A DNA stretch of 64,000 nucleotides, taken from NCBI RefSeq assembly GCF_000311865.1, contig NZ_HE978581.1, forward strand, positions 156,549 to 220,548, given 5' to 3'. This DNA is from Peptoniphilus obesi ph1. GTDB lineage: Bacteria > Bacillota > Clostridia > Tissierellales > Peptoniphilaceae. A program made the translations under genes and the position numbers. Each line of letters starts with the position of its first letter. Within the stretch, counting starts at the first letter, position 1. The notes below the pieces were generated by a model. It was given only the letters and a program-made list of their open reading frames with translations, made no database searches and was not told where the DNA came from. Positions 17,273 to 26,669 of this stretch are shown in pieces.

Positions 17273-18808
17273 TTAGCAGGTTCTGTGTTCAAGCTTGTCT
17301 AAAAACTCTCCTTGGTCTTTTAAAATTTTATTTTTATTCATATAATTATATGCAAATTCTGCTCCCTTATCCATGCCTTGGCAACCTGCAAATAATAAGA
17401 TATCATCATCTTGCATTTTATCTAAGATTTTCCCAACTGATTCTTCTAAAGTATCAAATATTTCAACATCAATTGAATTATCTTTCATAACTTTTTTAAA
17501 AATTTCTAATTCTTCTTTTGAAACTTCATCTTTGGGACCAACTGTATCCTTGCTTAAAGTTGCATAAAATGTTTTAACAGATAATTTTTTCAACCATTTA
17601 GCGGTTTTTTCTGCACATTCTTCATTTAAATGCACTCCTCTATTTCCCCTTATAGCATATAACATCCTAAAATTCTTATATTGCATCTTTGATAAAGTTT
17701 CTAAACTTACATCTATATTTCTAACATTCGCATAGTGATCATCAACAATTTTAAATTGCTTGTCATAAATCATTTCAAAACGTCTTTCCACACCAGAAAA
17801 TGAATTTAGTGATGATTGTATTTTATCTATGCTTATATTATTTAAAAGTCCAACTATTATAGCAACCACTGAATTCATAACTGATGAGTAACCTGCAACA
17901 GATAGTTCTATATCAAATGAAGATTTTTTAATATCTGCATTCTTAGTCTTTATGTCTCTTAAAATATTAAAAGTAAATTTACCCATACCAGTACTTAAGT
18001 CTAAATTAGAAATTGAAAAATCATAATTATCATTTTCTAAAGAATAAGTAAGAACTTGTGCCTTAGTTTTATCTTTTAAAACTGCAATTTTATCAAAATC
18101 CATATTTAAAACAGCAACTGCATCTTCGTTTGCTTGAGTAATTAATCTTTGCTTTACTTCATAATACCTTTCAAAACTTCCGTGTTGGTCTATATGTTCC
18201 CTACTAAAGTTATTAAATGTTACTATGTCATATTCAACATTTTTTACCCTATATAATTCTTGTGCAGATGAAGAAACTTCCATAACGACTCTTTCAATTT
18301 TTTTATCCACCATATCAGCAAAAAATTTTTGCAATTCATATGATTCTGGAGTTGTTAAAATTGATGGAATATTTACACCAACATACTTAGTATAAACTGT
18401 ACCTATAATTCCTGTATTAAATCCAGCATCTTTAAAAAGTTTTTCAACCATAAATGAAGTGGTCGTTTTCCCATTTGTTGCAGTGATTCCTGTTAAATTT
18501 AATTTTTTATAAGGTTTATCAAAATAGTTCGCAGATATATCAGCTAGAGTTTTTCTTGGATTTTCTACTTTTATTTGTCCAATTTCTACATCAACAAAAT
18601 CTTCAACTATAGCATAAACACAACCCTTTTCTTTTGCATCTTTTACATATTTATGTCCGTCTGTTATATATCCTTTTATAGCTACAAATATATCGTCTTT
18701 TTTTGCATTTTGGCTATTATAACAAATATCTTTTATGTCTTTTTCTTGATCAATTAGACCCTTAGTGTCAATTATTTTTACATCTTTTAATAAATCTTTT
18801 AATAACAT
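17273..18808 (-). CDS. Mur ligase family protein, MurE-like
   Basis: An ATP-dependent Mur ligase of 511 residues with the MurE domain order. The N-terminal UDP-binding domain comes first, with DSRxxxPG-like NSQNAKKDDIFVAIKG around 45. The central ATPase has P-loop TATNGKTTTS near residue 107 and TTPES near 158. The C-terminal domain begins near 330. In MurE the C-terminal domain normally carries GGDRDxGKRP and a DNPR (meso-DAP) or DDPN (Lys) selectivity motif. Here the region reads AIRGNRGVHLN and LSKDTVGPKDE, so neither motif is obvious. The ATG at 18808 follows AGAGGAG. It probably adds the third amino acid to UDP-MurNAc-dipeptide, but the amino acid (and even the substrate) is uncertain. 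Confidence 0.78.
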   Translation of the reverse strand: MLLKDLLKDVKIIDTKGLIDQEKDIKDICYNSQNAKKDDIFVAIKGYITDGHKYVKDAKEKGCVYAIVEDFVDVEIGQIKVENPRKTLADISANYFDKPYKKLNLTGITATNGKTTTSFMVEKLFKDAGFNTGIIGTVYTKYVGVNIPSILTTPESYELQKFFADMVDKKIERVVMEVSSSAQELYRVKNVEYDIVTFNNFSREHIDQHGSFERYYEVKQRLITQANEDAVAVLNMDFDKIAVLKDKTKAQVLTYSLENDNYDFSISNLDLSTGMGKFTFNILRDIKTKNADIKKSSFDIELSVAGYSSVMNSVVAIIVGLLNNISIDKIQSSLNSFSGVERRFEMIYDKQFKIVDDHYANVRNIDVSLETLSKMQYKNFRMLYAIRGNRGVHLNEECAEKTAKWLKKLSVKTFYATLSKDTVGPKDEVSKEELEIFKKVMKDNSIDVEIFDTLEESVGKILDKMQDDDILLFAGCQGMDKGAEFAYNYMNKNKILKDQGEFLDKLEHRTC

Positions 18809-18809
18809 A

Positions 18810-20186
18810 TTACTCCTCTTTGAATTTATAATAGTCAATCTTCTTCTTTAGTACTTCATCGCCTCTATGTAAATAGTCGCGCAAATTTTTAAAATTTATT
18901 ATCTGTTTTATCTTGCCATCTTTTAAAATGAATTTACTAGATGAACCCATGCCAAAGGAAATTATATCCTCTACCTCCTCTATTATGGAAATATTATATA
19001 TGGATTCGTAACCCTCTAAACAATAGCCTATATTTTCAGCATTATTCAAAATTCTTTTCTGCCTGTATAAATAATATGGTCTATAGTTTTTACTTCTAAG
19101 ACTTGAAAGTGAATAGTCAACAAGTCCGTCTAAATCGTTTTCAAAACTATAAGAAGACTCCAGTAATTTTGATCCCTTCTTCAAGGAAAGATTATGAATA
19201 GTTATATTTTCCGGTCTCATTTGACTGAATATATCGATGCTATTCTTAATATCTTCTTTGCTTTCATTAGGCAGTCCCATAATAAGATCCATGTTTATAT
19301 TTTCTATACCAATAGATTTAGCTAAATTAAATTTATATTCTATATCCTTTAAATCAATAGGTCTATTAATTAAATCAGAACTCTTAATACTGGCTGTCTG
19401 CGGATTTAAACTTATCCTGTTTACTCCATAATTTTTCAAAATTTTTAGAGTTTCTTCATCTATGGTATCAGTTCTTCCAGCTTCTACTGTGTATTCAATT
19501 GGACTTTTAAAGCTCTTGGAGACAAGTTTTAAAAGTTTCTCTAAGTTATTATTTCCTATAGCAGTTGGTGTTCCTCCGCCAATATATATCGAATTTGGTC
19601 TTTTATTTAAATATTTAGCTTCTGTTTCTATATCAGAAAAGAGTTTTTCTAAATAAGCCTCTATCCTATCTTCTCTAGCGATCATTGTCCTAAAAGAACA
19701 ATATGAACATATACTTTTACAAAATGGAATATGAATATAAATACTATAAGAATCTTTTATAAAAGAATCTAAAATTTTATTTTCTATCTCTACAACTTCC
19801 ATCAAAAGATCAAGCTTTTTCTCAGATAATAAATAATAATCTTTAAAAATACCTCTACATTTGTCATATGAATAATTATTTTTACTTAATATTTTTCTTG
19901 CAAGTCTTGTAGGTCTCATCCCTGTTAGGATTCCCCAATCGCTACTTTCTATATAGGGATGGATGTTTTTATAAATTGATATTTTTATAGAGTTTATTAA
20001 ATCATCTTTTTCAATATTTAAATCAAATTCTATATCTATATCTTTATATTTGAAAATAGCTCTTCCTCTATCAATAAAAATCTTTAAGTAGAGAGAGTTT
20101 TCCCCATTACATGAAGGAAAACTCATTGTCATAAATTCATATATTTTGTGGTAAACTAATTCATTTTCACAAATTATTTTTATCAT
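18810..20186 (-). CDS. hemZ: HemZ-type coproporphyrinogen dehydrogenase-like radical SAM protein
   Basis: A radical SAM enzyme of 458 residues of the HemN/HemW superfamily. The N-terminal ~160 residues form the HemZ-specific domain, with GILTGMRPTRLARK near residue 80. The radical SAM core starts near residue 165, with cluster cysteines FCKSICSYCS (CX3CX2C) and the downstream IYIGGGTPT glycine motif. Its position after relA-dtd-MBL is the standard Clostridial context. The family is annotated as oxygen-independent coproporphyrinogen dehydrogenase, but no haem genes are in the window and many anaerobes lack haem synthesis, so its substrate may differ. The hisS gene often found next to it is absent. 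Confidence 0.88.
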   Translation of the reverse strand: MIKIICENELVYHKIYEFMTMSFPSCNGENSLYLKIFIDRGRAIFKYKDIDIEFDLNIEKDDLINSIKISIYKNIHPYIESSDWGILTGMRPTRLARKILSKNNYSYDKCRGIFKDYYLLSEKKLDLLMEVVEIENKILDSFIKDSYSIYIHIPFCKSICSYCSFRTMIAREDRIEAYLEKLFSDIETEAKYLNKRPNSIYIGGGTPTAIGNNNLEKLLKLVSKSFKSPIEYTVEAGRTDTIDEETLKILKNYGVNRISLNPQTASIKSSDLINRPIDLKDIEYKFNLAKSIGIENINMDLIMGLPNESKEDIKNSIDIFSQMRPENITIHNLSLKKGSKLLESSYSFENDLDGLVDYSLSSLRSKNYRPYYLYRQKRILNNAENIGYCLEGYESIYNISIIEEVEDIISFGMGSSSKFILKDGKIKQIINFKNLRDYLHRGDEVLKKKIDYYKFKEE

Positions 20187-20791
20187 ACTAGGTTATTGAT
20201 AAATGGATTGTTTTCTTTTTCAAATCCTATTGTAGTTTCTGGTCCATGTCCTGGAAGTACCAATGTATCTTCTGGTAATTTCATTAGTTTTAAAAGTGAA
20301 TCTATTATTTGATCATAATCTCCACCTTCAAAATCTGTCCTTCCAATTGAGCTTCTGAAAAGAGTGTCTCCACTAAATAAAACATTATTTAACAATAGAC
20401 AAATTCCACCAGGTGTATGACCAGGTGTTTCTATAATCTTAAAAGCATTGCCTGAAAATTCAACTTCATCGCCTTGTCTTAGTAAGATATCAGCATTTAA
20501 TTTATTTCCAATTTCACTTGATCTTTTTTCTAAGATTTTATCCTCTATTTCTCCAGTATAAATCTTAACACCATATTTCTTTGCAACTTCTTTTGCTGCC
20601 CCAAAATGATCTGGATGAGCATGGGTTATAATAATTTTTTCTGGTTTAAATCCTTTTTTATCAATTGTTTCTATTATTTTATTCGCTTCATCGCCTGGAT
20701 CAATAATTACTGCATTGTTATCTTCATCAAACACAATATAGCAATTAGTTTGATATACTCCAAGCACTAATCTAATAATTTTATAATTCAA
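20183..20791 (-). CDS. MBL-fold metallo-hydrolase (glyoxalase II-like)
   Basis: A cytosolic metallo-beta-lactamase-fold hydrolase of 202 residues. The metal motif THAHPDHFGA is near residue 60, a second His motif ETPGHTPGG near 125, the bridging Asp in LFSGDTLF near 145, and the last His in LPGHGPET near 180, so the full binuclear site is present. It overlaps hemZ by 4 bases and follows dtd by 1 base. Members of this family act as glyoxalase II or thioesterases of unknown substrate; the size fits the short YcbL-type rather than full-length GloB. Confidence 0.9.
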   Translation of the reverse strand: MNYKIIRLVLGVYQTNCYIVFDEDNNAVIIDPGDEANKIIETIDKKGFKPEKIIITHAHPDHFGAAKEVAKKYGVKIYTGEIEDKILEKRSSEIGNKLNADILLRQGDEVEFSGNAFKIIETPGHTPGGICLLLNNVLFSGDTLFRSSIGRTDFEGGDYDQIIDSLLKLMKLPEDTLVLPGHGPETTIGFEKENNPFINNLV

Positions 20792-20792
20792 A

Positions 20793-21242
20793 TCAAAACT
20801 CCTTTTCGCTATCCAATAAAATAGTTACAGGCCCATTGTTTACAAGTTCAACTTGCATATCAGCACCATACTTTCCAGTGCAAATATTTATATTATCTTG
20901 CTTAGCCTTTTCGATAAACTTTTCATAAAACTCTACTCCATCATCAAAGCAAGCAGCTCTTACATAGCTAGGTCTATTACCTTTTCTTGCATCTCCATAT
21001 AGTGTAAATTGTGAAACCAAAAGTAAATCATTTTCTTTATCAATAAGACTTTTGTTCATTACTCCATTTTCATCATCAAAAACTCTTAAATTTACTACTT
21101 TTCTATATATATAATCTAAATCTTTCTCTTCATCGTCCTTTGATATTCCAAGCAGAACTAGAAGTCCATCAGATATTTCAGAAATTTTTTCTCCATCTAC
21201 TGTTACGGATGCATTTGTTACTCTTTGAACAACCGCTCTCAT
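20793..21242 (-). CDS. dtd: D-aminoacyl-tRNA deacylase
   Basis: Dtd removes D-amino acids, and glycine from tRNA-Ala, that were mis-loaded on tRNA. It works as a homodimer with the active site at the interface. The protein has 149 residues, the family length. The characteristic SQFTLYGDARKGNRPSY motif near residue 77 and the C-terminal NGPVTILLDS motif near residue 138 are intact. It lies 13 bases after relA and 1 base before the MBL gene, in the conserved relA-dtd pair of Firmicutes. Nothing odd was seen. Confidence 0.96.
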   Translation of the reverse strand: MRAVVQRVTNASVTVDGEKISEISDGLLVLLGISKDDEEKDLDYIYRKVVNLRVFDDENGVMNKSLIDKENDLLLVSQFTLYGDARKGNRPSYVRAACFDDGVEFYEKFIEKAKQDNINICTGKYGADMQVELVNNGPVTILLDSEKEF

Positions 21243-21255
21243 CTTAAACTTCCTC

Positions 21256-23394
21256 CTAACCTTTTATCCTGTATGCATCAATTACATTATCTATTTTTTT
21301 GATCTTATCAATGATTTGATTTAATTCTTCTTTATTTTTTATTTCAACAACAAGGTCTAAATACAAGTCATGTTCCTTGTTTACTCTAGCATTTAGTGAA
21401 TGTAGTTTTAATTTATGGTCATTAATTTTGCTTGCTACATCTGAAATAATATTTCCCTTATCAAAAGCCCTAACTTCAATTTCTGCATTGTAGCTTGCAG
21501 ATTTATCGCTATCCCAATAAACTTCAACCATTTTATTGGAGCTTAAATCTCTTATATTTGTACAGTCGCTTCTGTGAACTGAAATTCCTCTACCCATTGT
21601 TATATATCCAACAACATCATCGCCTGGAACTGGGTTACAACATTTTGCAAATCTAACTTTGACATTGTTTAGGTCTTTAACAATAATTCCATCTTGGGAT
21701 ACCTTGTTTGTTTTTTGAACATTTTCCTCAACTACAGGTGTATCACCCTTGTGAGTACTTTTATAGATATCAACTAGCTTTGCTATAACTTGGTTAACTG
21801 TTATACTTCCAAATCCTACCGCTGCATATAAGTCGTCTAGACTAGGGAAATTGAGTTTTTCTTTTACTTCTTCTAACCATTCTTCTTTTACAATATCTGA
21901 AACTTTGTAACCAAGTTTTTTGGCTTCGTTATCTATGCTAGATTTTCCAATCTCGATATTTCTATCTCTATCTTTGATTTTAAAATATTGTTGTATTTTC
22001 TTTTTAGCTTGGTTGCTTTTAACAATCTTCAACCAATCTCTAGATGGGCTAGCATTCTCACTTGTTATAATTTCAACAATATCGCCGCTTTTTAAAACAT
22101 AGTCTAGAGGAACCATTCTTCCACTAATCTTTGCACCCATACAAGTATTACCTATTGCAGAGTGAATTCTATAGGCAAAATCAATTGGAGTAGATCCTTC
22201 TGGCAAGTTTATAACATCGCCGTTTGGTGTAAATACAAATACTTCATCTGAGAAAAAGTCAATTTTTAGGGTTTCTATAAAATCATTTGGGTCATTAAAT
22301 TCTTTTTGCCATTCTAGAAGTTGTCTTAGCCAAGTTAAATTTTCATCAAAAGATGTGGTCTTAGTTTGACCTGATTTATATTTCCAGTGAGCAGCAATAC
22401 CATATTCAGCAACTTGGTGCATCTTATAAGTCCTAATTTGAACCTCAAAAGTTTCTCCATTATCATCAATTACAGTTGTGTGCAAAGATTGATAATTGTT
22501 AGGTTTTGGCATGGCAATATAATCTTTAAATCTTCCTGGAATTGGTTTCCAAAGAGTATGAACAACACCAAGCACTCCGTAGCAATCTTTTATATCATCT
22601 ACTAAAACTCTTATTGCTGATAAGTCATAAATTTCATCAAAGGCCTTGCCCTTTATTTTCATCTTTTTGTATATGGAATAAAAGTTTTTAGGTCTTCCAT
22701 GAATATCTGATTTTATTCCAATCTTATCAAGATTTTCTTTTAAAGTTTTTATTGTTGAGTTTATTAAATCTTCTCTCTCATTCCTTCTTTTATTTATCAT
22801 ATCCATCAATTGATAATAATTTTCTGGATCTAAATACCTAAGTGAAGAATCTTCAAGTTCCCATTTAATCTTGCTCATACCTAATCTATCAGCTATTGGA
22901 GCATATATTTCCAATGTTTCTAGAGCTTTTTCTTTTTTCTTCGCATCAGTCATATATTCAAGAGTTCTCATATTGTGCAATCTATCTGCTAGTTTTACAA
23001 TTATAACCCTTATATCTTTAGCCATAGCAAGAACCATTTTTCTTATATTTTCTGCTTGTTTTTCTTGCTTTGTTTTATAGTTTAGTTTTTTAAGCTTAGT
23101 AACCCCGTCAACTAAATTGGCTATTTCTTCCCTGAACATATTCTTTATATCATCATATGTTACATCTGTATCTTCTATAGTATCGTGTAATAGTCCTGCT
23201 ATAATTGTTGGAGTATCCATGTGCATATCTGCTAATATCATTGCCACATTTAAAGGATGTATTATATAATCTTCTCCAGAATTTCTTTTTTGTCCTTTAT
23301 GATGGTCATATGCAAGTTTATAAGCTCTTCTTAGCATTTCTTCATCTAATTCAGGATTATATTTTTTTATTTTTTCTATTAATTCTTCAATCAT
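21256..23394 (-). CDS. relA: Bifunctional (p)ppGpp synthetase/hydrolase (RelA/SpoT family)
   Basis: Long RSH enzyme of 712 residues that makes and degrades the stringent-response alarmone. The HD hydrolase domain (about 20-180) has the intact catalytic HDTIEDT near residue 70, so it should hydrolyse. The synthetase domain (about 210-360) contains RPKNFYSIYKKMK and GRFKDYIAMPKPNNYQSLH. A TGS domain follows (about 385-450) and an ACT domain closes the protein. I choose ATG 23394, with GTGGTG as a weak ribosome binding site; in-frame GTG codons at 23403 and 23406 are alternatives adding 3-4 residues. It overlaps the recJ end by 8 bases. Confidence 0.95.
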   Translation of the reverse strand: MIEELIEKIKKYNPELDEEMLRRAYKLAYDHHKGQKRNSGEDYIIHPLNVAMILADMHMDTPTIIAGLLHDTIEDTDVTYDDIKNMFREEIANLVDGVTKLKKLNYKTKQEKQAENIRKMVLAMAKDIRVIIVKLADRLHNMRTLEYMTDAKKKEKALETLEIYAPIADRLGMSKIKWELEDSSLRYLDPENYYQLMDMINKRRNEREDLINSTIKTLKENLDKIGIKSDIHGRPKNFYSIYKKMKIKGKAFDEIYDLSAIRVLVDDIKDCYGVLGVVHTLWKPIPGRFKDYIAMPKPNNYQSLHTTVIDDNGETFEVQIRTYKMHQVAEYGIAAHWKYKSGQTKTTSFDENLTWLRQLLEWQKEFNDPNDFIETLKIDFFSDEVFVFTPNGDVINLPEGSTPIDFAYRIHSAIGNTCMGAKISGRMVPLDYVLKSGDIVEIITSENASPSRDWLKIVKSNQAKKKIQQYFKIKDRDRNIEIGKSSIDNEAKKLGYKVSDIVKEEWLEEVKEKLNFPSLDDLYAAVGFGSITVNQVIAKLVDIYKSTHKGDTPVVEENVQKTNKVSQDGIIVKDLNNVKVRFAKCCNPVPGDDVVGYITMGRGISVHRSDCTNIRDLSSNKMVEVYWDSDKSASYNAEIEVRAFDKGNIISDVASKINDHKLKLHSLNARVNKEHDLYLDLVVEIKNKEELNQIIDKIKKIDNVIDAYRIKG

Positions 23395-25162
23395 TTTTAG
23401 CACCACTTACCCTATAATTAGTAATATTAAGCTGTATATTTGTACGACCATTAAAGCTATTAAACTTCGGTTCATACACAAAATCTAAGCTAAAATTTGA
23501 GCTATTATTAATAAATAAGCTATTTGCCCTATCATTTCCAACAGCAGCAGAAATATTAGCTCTAAAACTATCTATATTTTCAAATAAAATCGCATCAGCC
23601 TGGTCTTTACCATCACTTAATACCATTTTAATAACATTATTATTTTTACCAAAAACTTTAAAATCAACAATCTTCAAATTTTTGCTTACAAATAAAGGTC
23701 TTGGATTTTCCTTGCCAAATGGAGCAAGTTTTTCTAAATCGTGTAAAAGATAATTATCTATATTGGCTAAATTTGTATTCACATCAATATAAACTTTTCT
23801 TACCAAATCAGATTTTTTTAAATCAGAATTATTATTTACTTTTATAACAAAATCTTCAAATACATCATTTTTCATACTCATTCCACAGGCCATAGCATGT
23901 CCGCCAAAGCTTTCTAGCATATTTTTTTGCTCTGAAATTTTCTCAAACATATTGTATTCATCAATACTTCTTCCAGATCCCTTGAGCATATCACCAATTT
24001 TTGTAAAGACTATGCTAGGATGATTGTATTTTTCTTTGATTCTTCCAGCAATTATACCGACCACAGACTCATCTAAGTTTTCATCTCTTACTATAATAAC
24101 TGGGAATTTTTTATCTATTTTATATTTATCTATTATTGCATCAATTGATTTAAATCCATCATCTGTATATTTTTGTCTCTTTTGATTCAAATCTCTTAAG
24201 TAGGAAGCTATCCCCAAGGCCTTTGAATAATCTTTTTCTAACAATAACTCCAATGCAATTTTTGCATCCTCAATTCTTCCACTAGAATTTATCGTCGGCC
24301 CAATTATAAAACCAATATGATATACATCAATTTTTTTATCCTTTAGGCTAGACTGTTCAATCAAGGCTCTTAAACCCAAATTAGCGGTCTGATTAAGCTT
24401 TTCTAATCCATAATAGACAAGTATTCTATTTTCATCTATAAGTGGCATAATATCACAAATAGTAGCTATAGCAGCGTATTGTAGATACTTATCAAAAAAT
24501 TCATTCTCATCTTTGCCAGAGATTTTAAAAAGATATTCTATTAGTTTAAAAGCAACAAAAGCTCCACATATATCTCTAAAAGGATATTTCGAAGAAGCTA
24601 TTTTGGGATTAATAATTGCAAGTGCATCAGGCAATATCTCTTTTCCATCCAATATAGGCGATTCGTGATGGTCTGTTACTATAACTCCAATTTTCTTTGA
24701 ATTTGCATAATCAATTTGTTCTTTTGCAGCTATACCATTATCGCAAGTTATTATTAAATCAATTTCATCTAAAGAAGCCTTATCTATTAGTCTCTTATTA
24801 ATTCCATATCCATCTTTATGTCTAGAAGGTATATCATAATCAACATTTGCTCCAAGTTCAGAAAGTCCTTCCACTAGAATATAAGAACTCATGACACCAT
24901 CAACATCATAATCTCCTATAATTCTAATTTTTTTCTTATTTTTTATTGTATTAATTATAGTATTTGATGCTTTTATAAGATTTGGAAGTAATAAGGGACT
25001 ATGTAAATTTTCTAGCTTTGGATCTAAAAATTTTACAACATCTTCTTCAATTTGAATTTTCCGATTTGATAATATTTTTAAAATTATTTCACTTGTATTT
25101 AATTTTTTCGGATCTACATAAATATCATTATTTGCTTTTAAAAACCATTTCTCCATCTGCAT
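23387..25162 (-). CDS. recJ: Single-stranded-DNA-specific exonuclease RecJ
   Basis: RecJ degrades single-stranded DNA 5' to 3' in recombination and mismatch repair. The DHH family motifs are in order: motif I DYDVDGVMSS near residue 85, motif III VTDHHES near 140, and the DHHA1 motif FGGHAMACGMSM near residue 410. A C-terminal OB-like domain follows. The protein has 591 residues, a normal size. The ATG at 25162 follows AGGTG; a second ATG two codons later is possible. It opens the operon recJ-relA-dtd-MBL-hemZ-murE-like, read from an extended -10 promoter upstream. Confidence 0.95.
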   Translation of the reverse strand: MQMEKWFLKANNDIYVDPKKLNTSEIILKILSNRKIQIEEDVVKFLDPKLENLHSPLLLPNLIKASNTIINTIKNKKKIRIIGDYDVDGVMSSYILVEGLSELGANVDYDIPSRHKDGYGINKRLIDKASLDEIDLIITCDNGIAAKEQIDYANSKKIGVIVTDHHESPILDGKEILPDALAIINPKIASSKYPFRDICGAFVAFKLIEYLFKISGKDENEFFDKYLQYAAIATICDIMPLIDENRILVYYGLEKLNQTANLGLRALIEQSSLKDKKIDVYHIGFIIGPTINSSGRIEDAKIALELLLEKDYSKALGIASYLRDLNQKRQKYTDDGFKSIDAIIDKYKIDKKFPVIIVRDENLDESVVGIIAGRIKEKYNHPSIVFTKIGDMLKGSGRSIDEYNMFEKISEQKNMLESFGGHAMACGMSMKNDVFEDFVIKVNNNSDLKKSDLVRKVYIDVNTNLANIDNYLLHDLEKLAPFGKENPRPLFVSKNLKIVDFKVFGKNNNVIKMVLSDGKDQADAILFENIDSFRANISAAVGNDRANSLFINNSSNFSLDFVYEPKFNSFNGRTNIQLNITNYRVSGAKND

Positions 25163-25184
25163 ATCACACCTATTATATTAATAA

Positions 25185-25193
25185 AGTATATCA
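25185..25193 (-). promoter_or_regulatory. recJ: Extended -10 promoter for recJ
   Basis: TGATATACT on the minus strand fits TGn-TATAAT with one mismatch, about 25 bases upstream of the recJ ATG. The -35 region is weak. Confidence 0.5.
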
Positions 25194-25230
25194 TAAATCA
25201 TATTATTAATAAATACTTCTAGATGCTTGC

Positions 25231-25264
25231 AAAAAAAGAAGAGCGTCGATTTTATCGACACTCT
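25231..25264 (-). terminator. Terminator after scfB
   Basis: An 11-bp stem (AGAGTGTCGAT/ATCGACGCTCT with one G-U) and a 3-base loop, followed on the minus strand by TCTTTTTTT. It starts at the scfB stop codon and closes the operon that ends in the SCIFF maturase. Confidence 0.88.
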
Positions 25265-26610
25265 TACATCTCATTAGCTACTATAGAAATAGCACATTCA
25301 ATTCTTTTCTTTTCCATTTTGCAACCTATTTCAAATGGTTCTTTTATATTTCCATTTGAATAAAATGCATTTGCATGGCAGCCCCCACTACAATAATATC
25401 TAGCCCAGCATGTTGGACAAGATTTTTTTGTATATATATTTGTGGATTTAAATTCATCTCTTAATTCTGTATTTTTAATTCCGTTGAAAATATCCCCTAG
25501 CTTAAATTCTTCTTCGCCAACAAATTGGTGACAAGGATAAACATCTCCTTCAGGAGTTATAGCTACATATTCTGAGCCTGCACCACACCCAACACTTCTT
25601 TTAACAGCACAAGGACCTTGATTTAAGTCAATCATAAAATGGAAAAATAAAAAGTCTTTATCTACTTTTCTAATTTTCATATAATCTTTACTTAATTTTT
25701 CATATTCTTGTAAAATCTTTTCAAGGTGTTCTTCTCTTATTGCATAGGGTTCTTTTTCATCTGTAACTACTGGTTCGATTGATGTCTTTTCAAAACCTTC
25801 TTCATAAAAAGTTTTTAAATCTTCTGAAAAATCTAAATTACTATTAGTAAATGTACCTCTGATATAGTAGTCTTTATCGCCCCTTTTTTCTACTAATTTT
25901 TTAAATTTTGGAACGATGATATCATATGAACCTTTGCCATTTACTGTTGGTCTCATGCAATCATTTATATCTTTTCTTCCATCGAGTGATAAAACAACAT
26001 TATCCATGTTTTCGTTAATAAAATCTATCTTGTCATCACTTAATAAGACTCCGTTTGTTGTTATTGTAAATCTAAAGTGTTTATTGTGTTCTTTTTCTAT
26101 TTTTCTTCCATATGCAACCAGCTTTTTAACAAGATCAAAGTTCATGAGAGGCTCTCCACCAAAGAAATCAAGTTCGATATTTCTTCTGTTTCCTGAGTTT
26201 TCTATTAGAAAATCTAAAGCTCTTTTGCCAACTTCTTCATTCATAAGTTCTCTTTGTCCTTTGAAATTTCCTTGAGAAGCAAAACAATAATTACAGCTTA
26301 AATTACAATCATGAGCAACGTGTAGACAGGCCGCTTTAATTATATTAGCTTCATTATAATGCTCTTTTAAAAAAGTTTGATCTTCTGAAAAAAGTAAACC
26401 TTCCTCTTTTAATATTTTAATCTCATCCAAAGCTTCAGCTATTAATTCTTCTTCATATTCTTTTTTATATTTTTCAATTATTTCAGATTTTGTCATATTT
26501 TCAAAATCATCCACTAAATCATAAATTATCTTATCTACCACATGGACAGATCCGCTTGCTATATCTAAAATAATATATTTATCATTTAAATAAAATTTAT
26601 GAATACCCAT
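25264..26610 (-). CDS. scfB: SCIFF peptide maturase, radical SAM/SPASM (thioether-forming)
   Basis: ScfB installs thioether crosslinks in the SCIFF peptide (six cysteines in forty-five residues), a ribosomally made peptide widespread in Clostridia. The protein has 448 residues. An N-terminal peptide-recognition (RRE-like) part of about 85 residues comes first. The radical SAM core has AHDCNLSCNYCFA (CX3CX2C) near residue 105 and FFGGEPLMN near 150. The C-terminal SPASM domain carries many cysteines binding auxiliary clusters, including CPTCWARYYCSGGCHANAF. The precursor gene scfA lies immediately upstream, separated only by a 40-base palindrome. The pairing makes the assignment confident. The bioactive role of the SCIFF product is unknown. 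Confidence 0.95.
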   Translation of the reverse strand: MGIHKFYLNDKYIILDIASGSVHVVDKIIYDLVDDFENMTKSEIIEKYKKEYEEELIAEALDEIKILKEEGLLFSEDQTFLKEHYNEANIIKAACLHVAHDCNLSCNYCFASQGNFKGQRELMNEEVGKRALDFLIENSGNRRNIELDFFGGEPLMNFDLVKKLVAYGRKIEKEHNKHFRFTITTNGVLLSDDKIDFINENMDNVVLSLDGRKDINDCMRPTVNGKGSYDIIVPKFKKLVEKRGDKDYYIRGTFTNSNLDFSEDLKTFYEEGFEKTSIEPVVTDEKEPYAIREEHLEKILQEYEKLSKDYMKIRKVDKDFLFFHFMIDLNQGPCAVKRSVGCGAGSEYVAITPEGDVYPCHQFVGEEEFKLGDIFNGIKNTELRDEFKSTNIYTKKSCPTCWARYYCSGGCHANAFYSNGNIKEPFEIGCKMEKKRIECAISIVANEM

Positions 26611-26629
26611 TTTAATCCCATCTTTCTAA

Positions 26630-26669
26630 AATAAATAATTGGGTTGTATATACAACCCAATTATTTATT
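26630..26669 (-). terminator. 40-base perfect palindrome between scfA and scfB
   Basis: Positions 26630-26649 are the exact reverse complement of 26650-26669, giving 20-bp arms with no loop (core GGGTTGTAT/ATACAACCC). The upstream end overlaps the last codons and stop of scfA. A T-rich stretch follows on the minus strand. It could terminate most transcripts after scfA or protect its 3' end, giving excess precursor over maturase. Confidence 0.8.
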
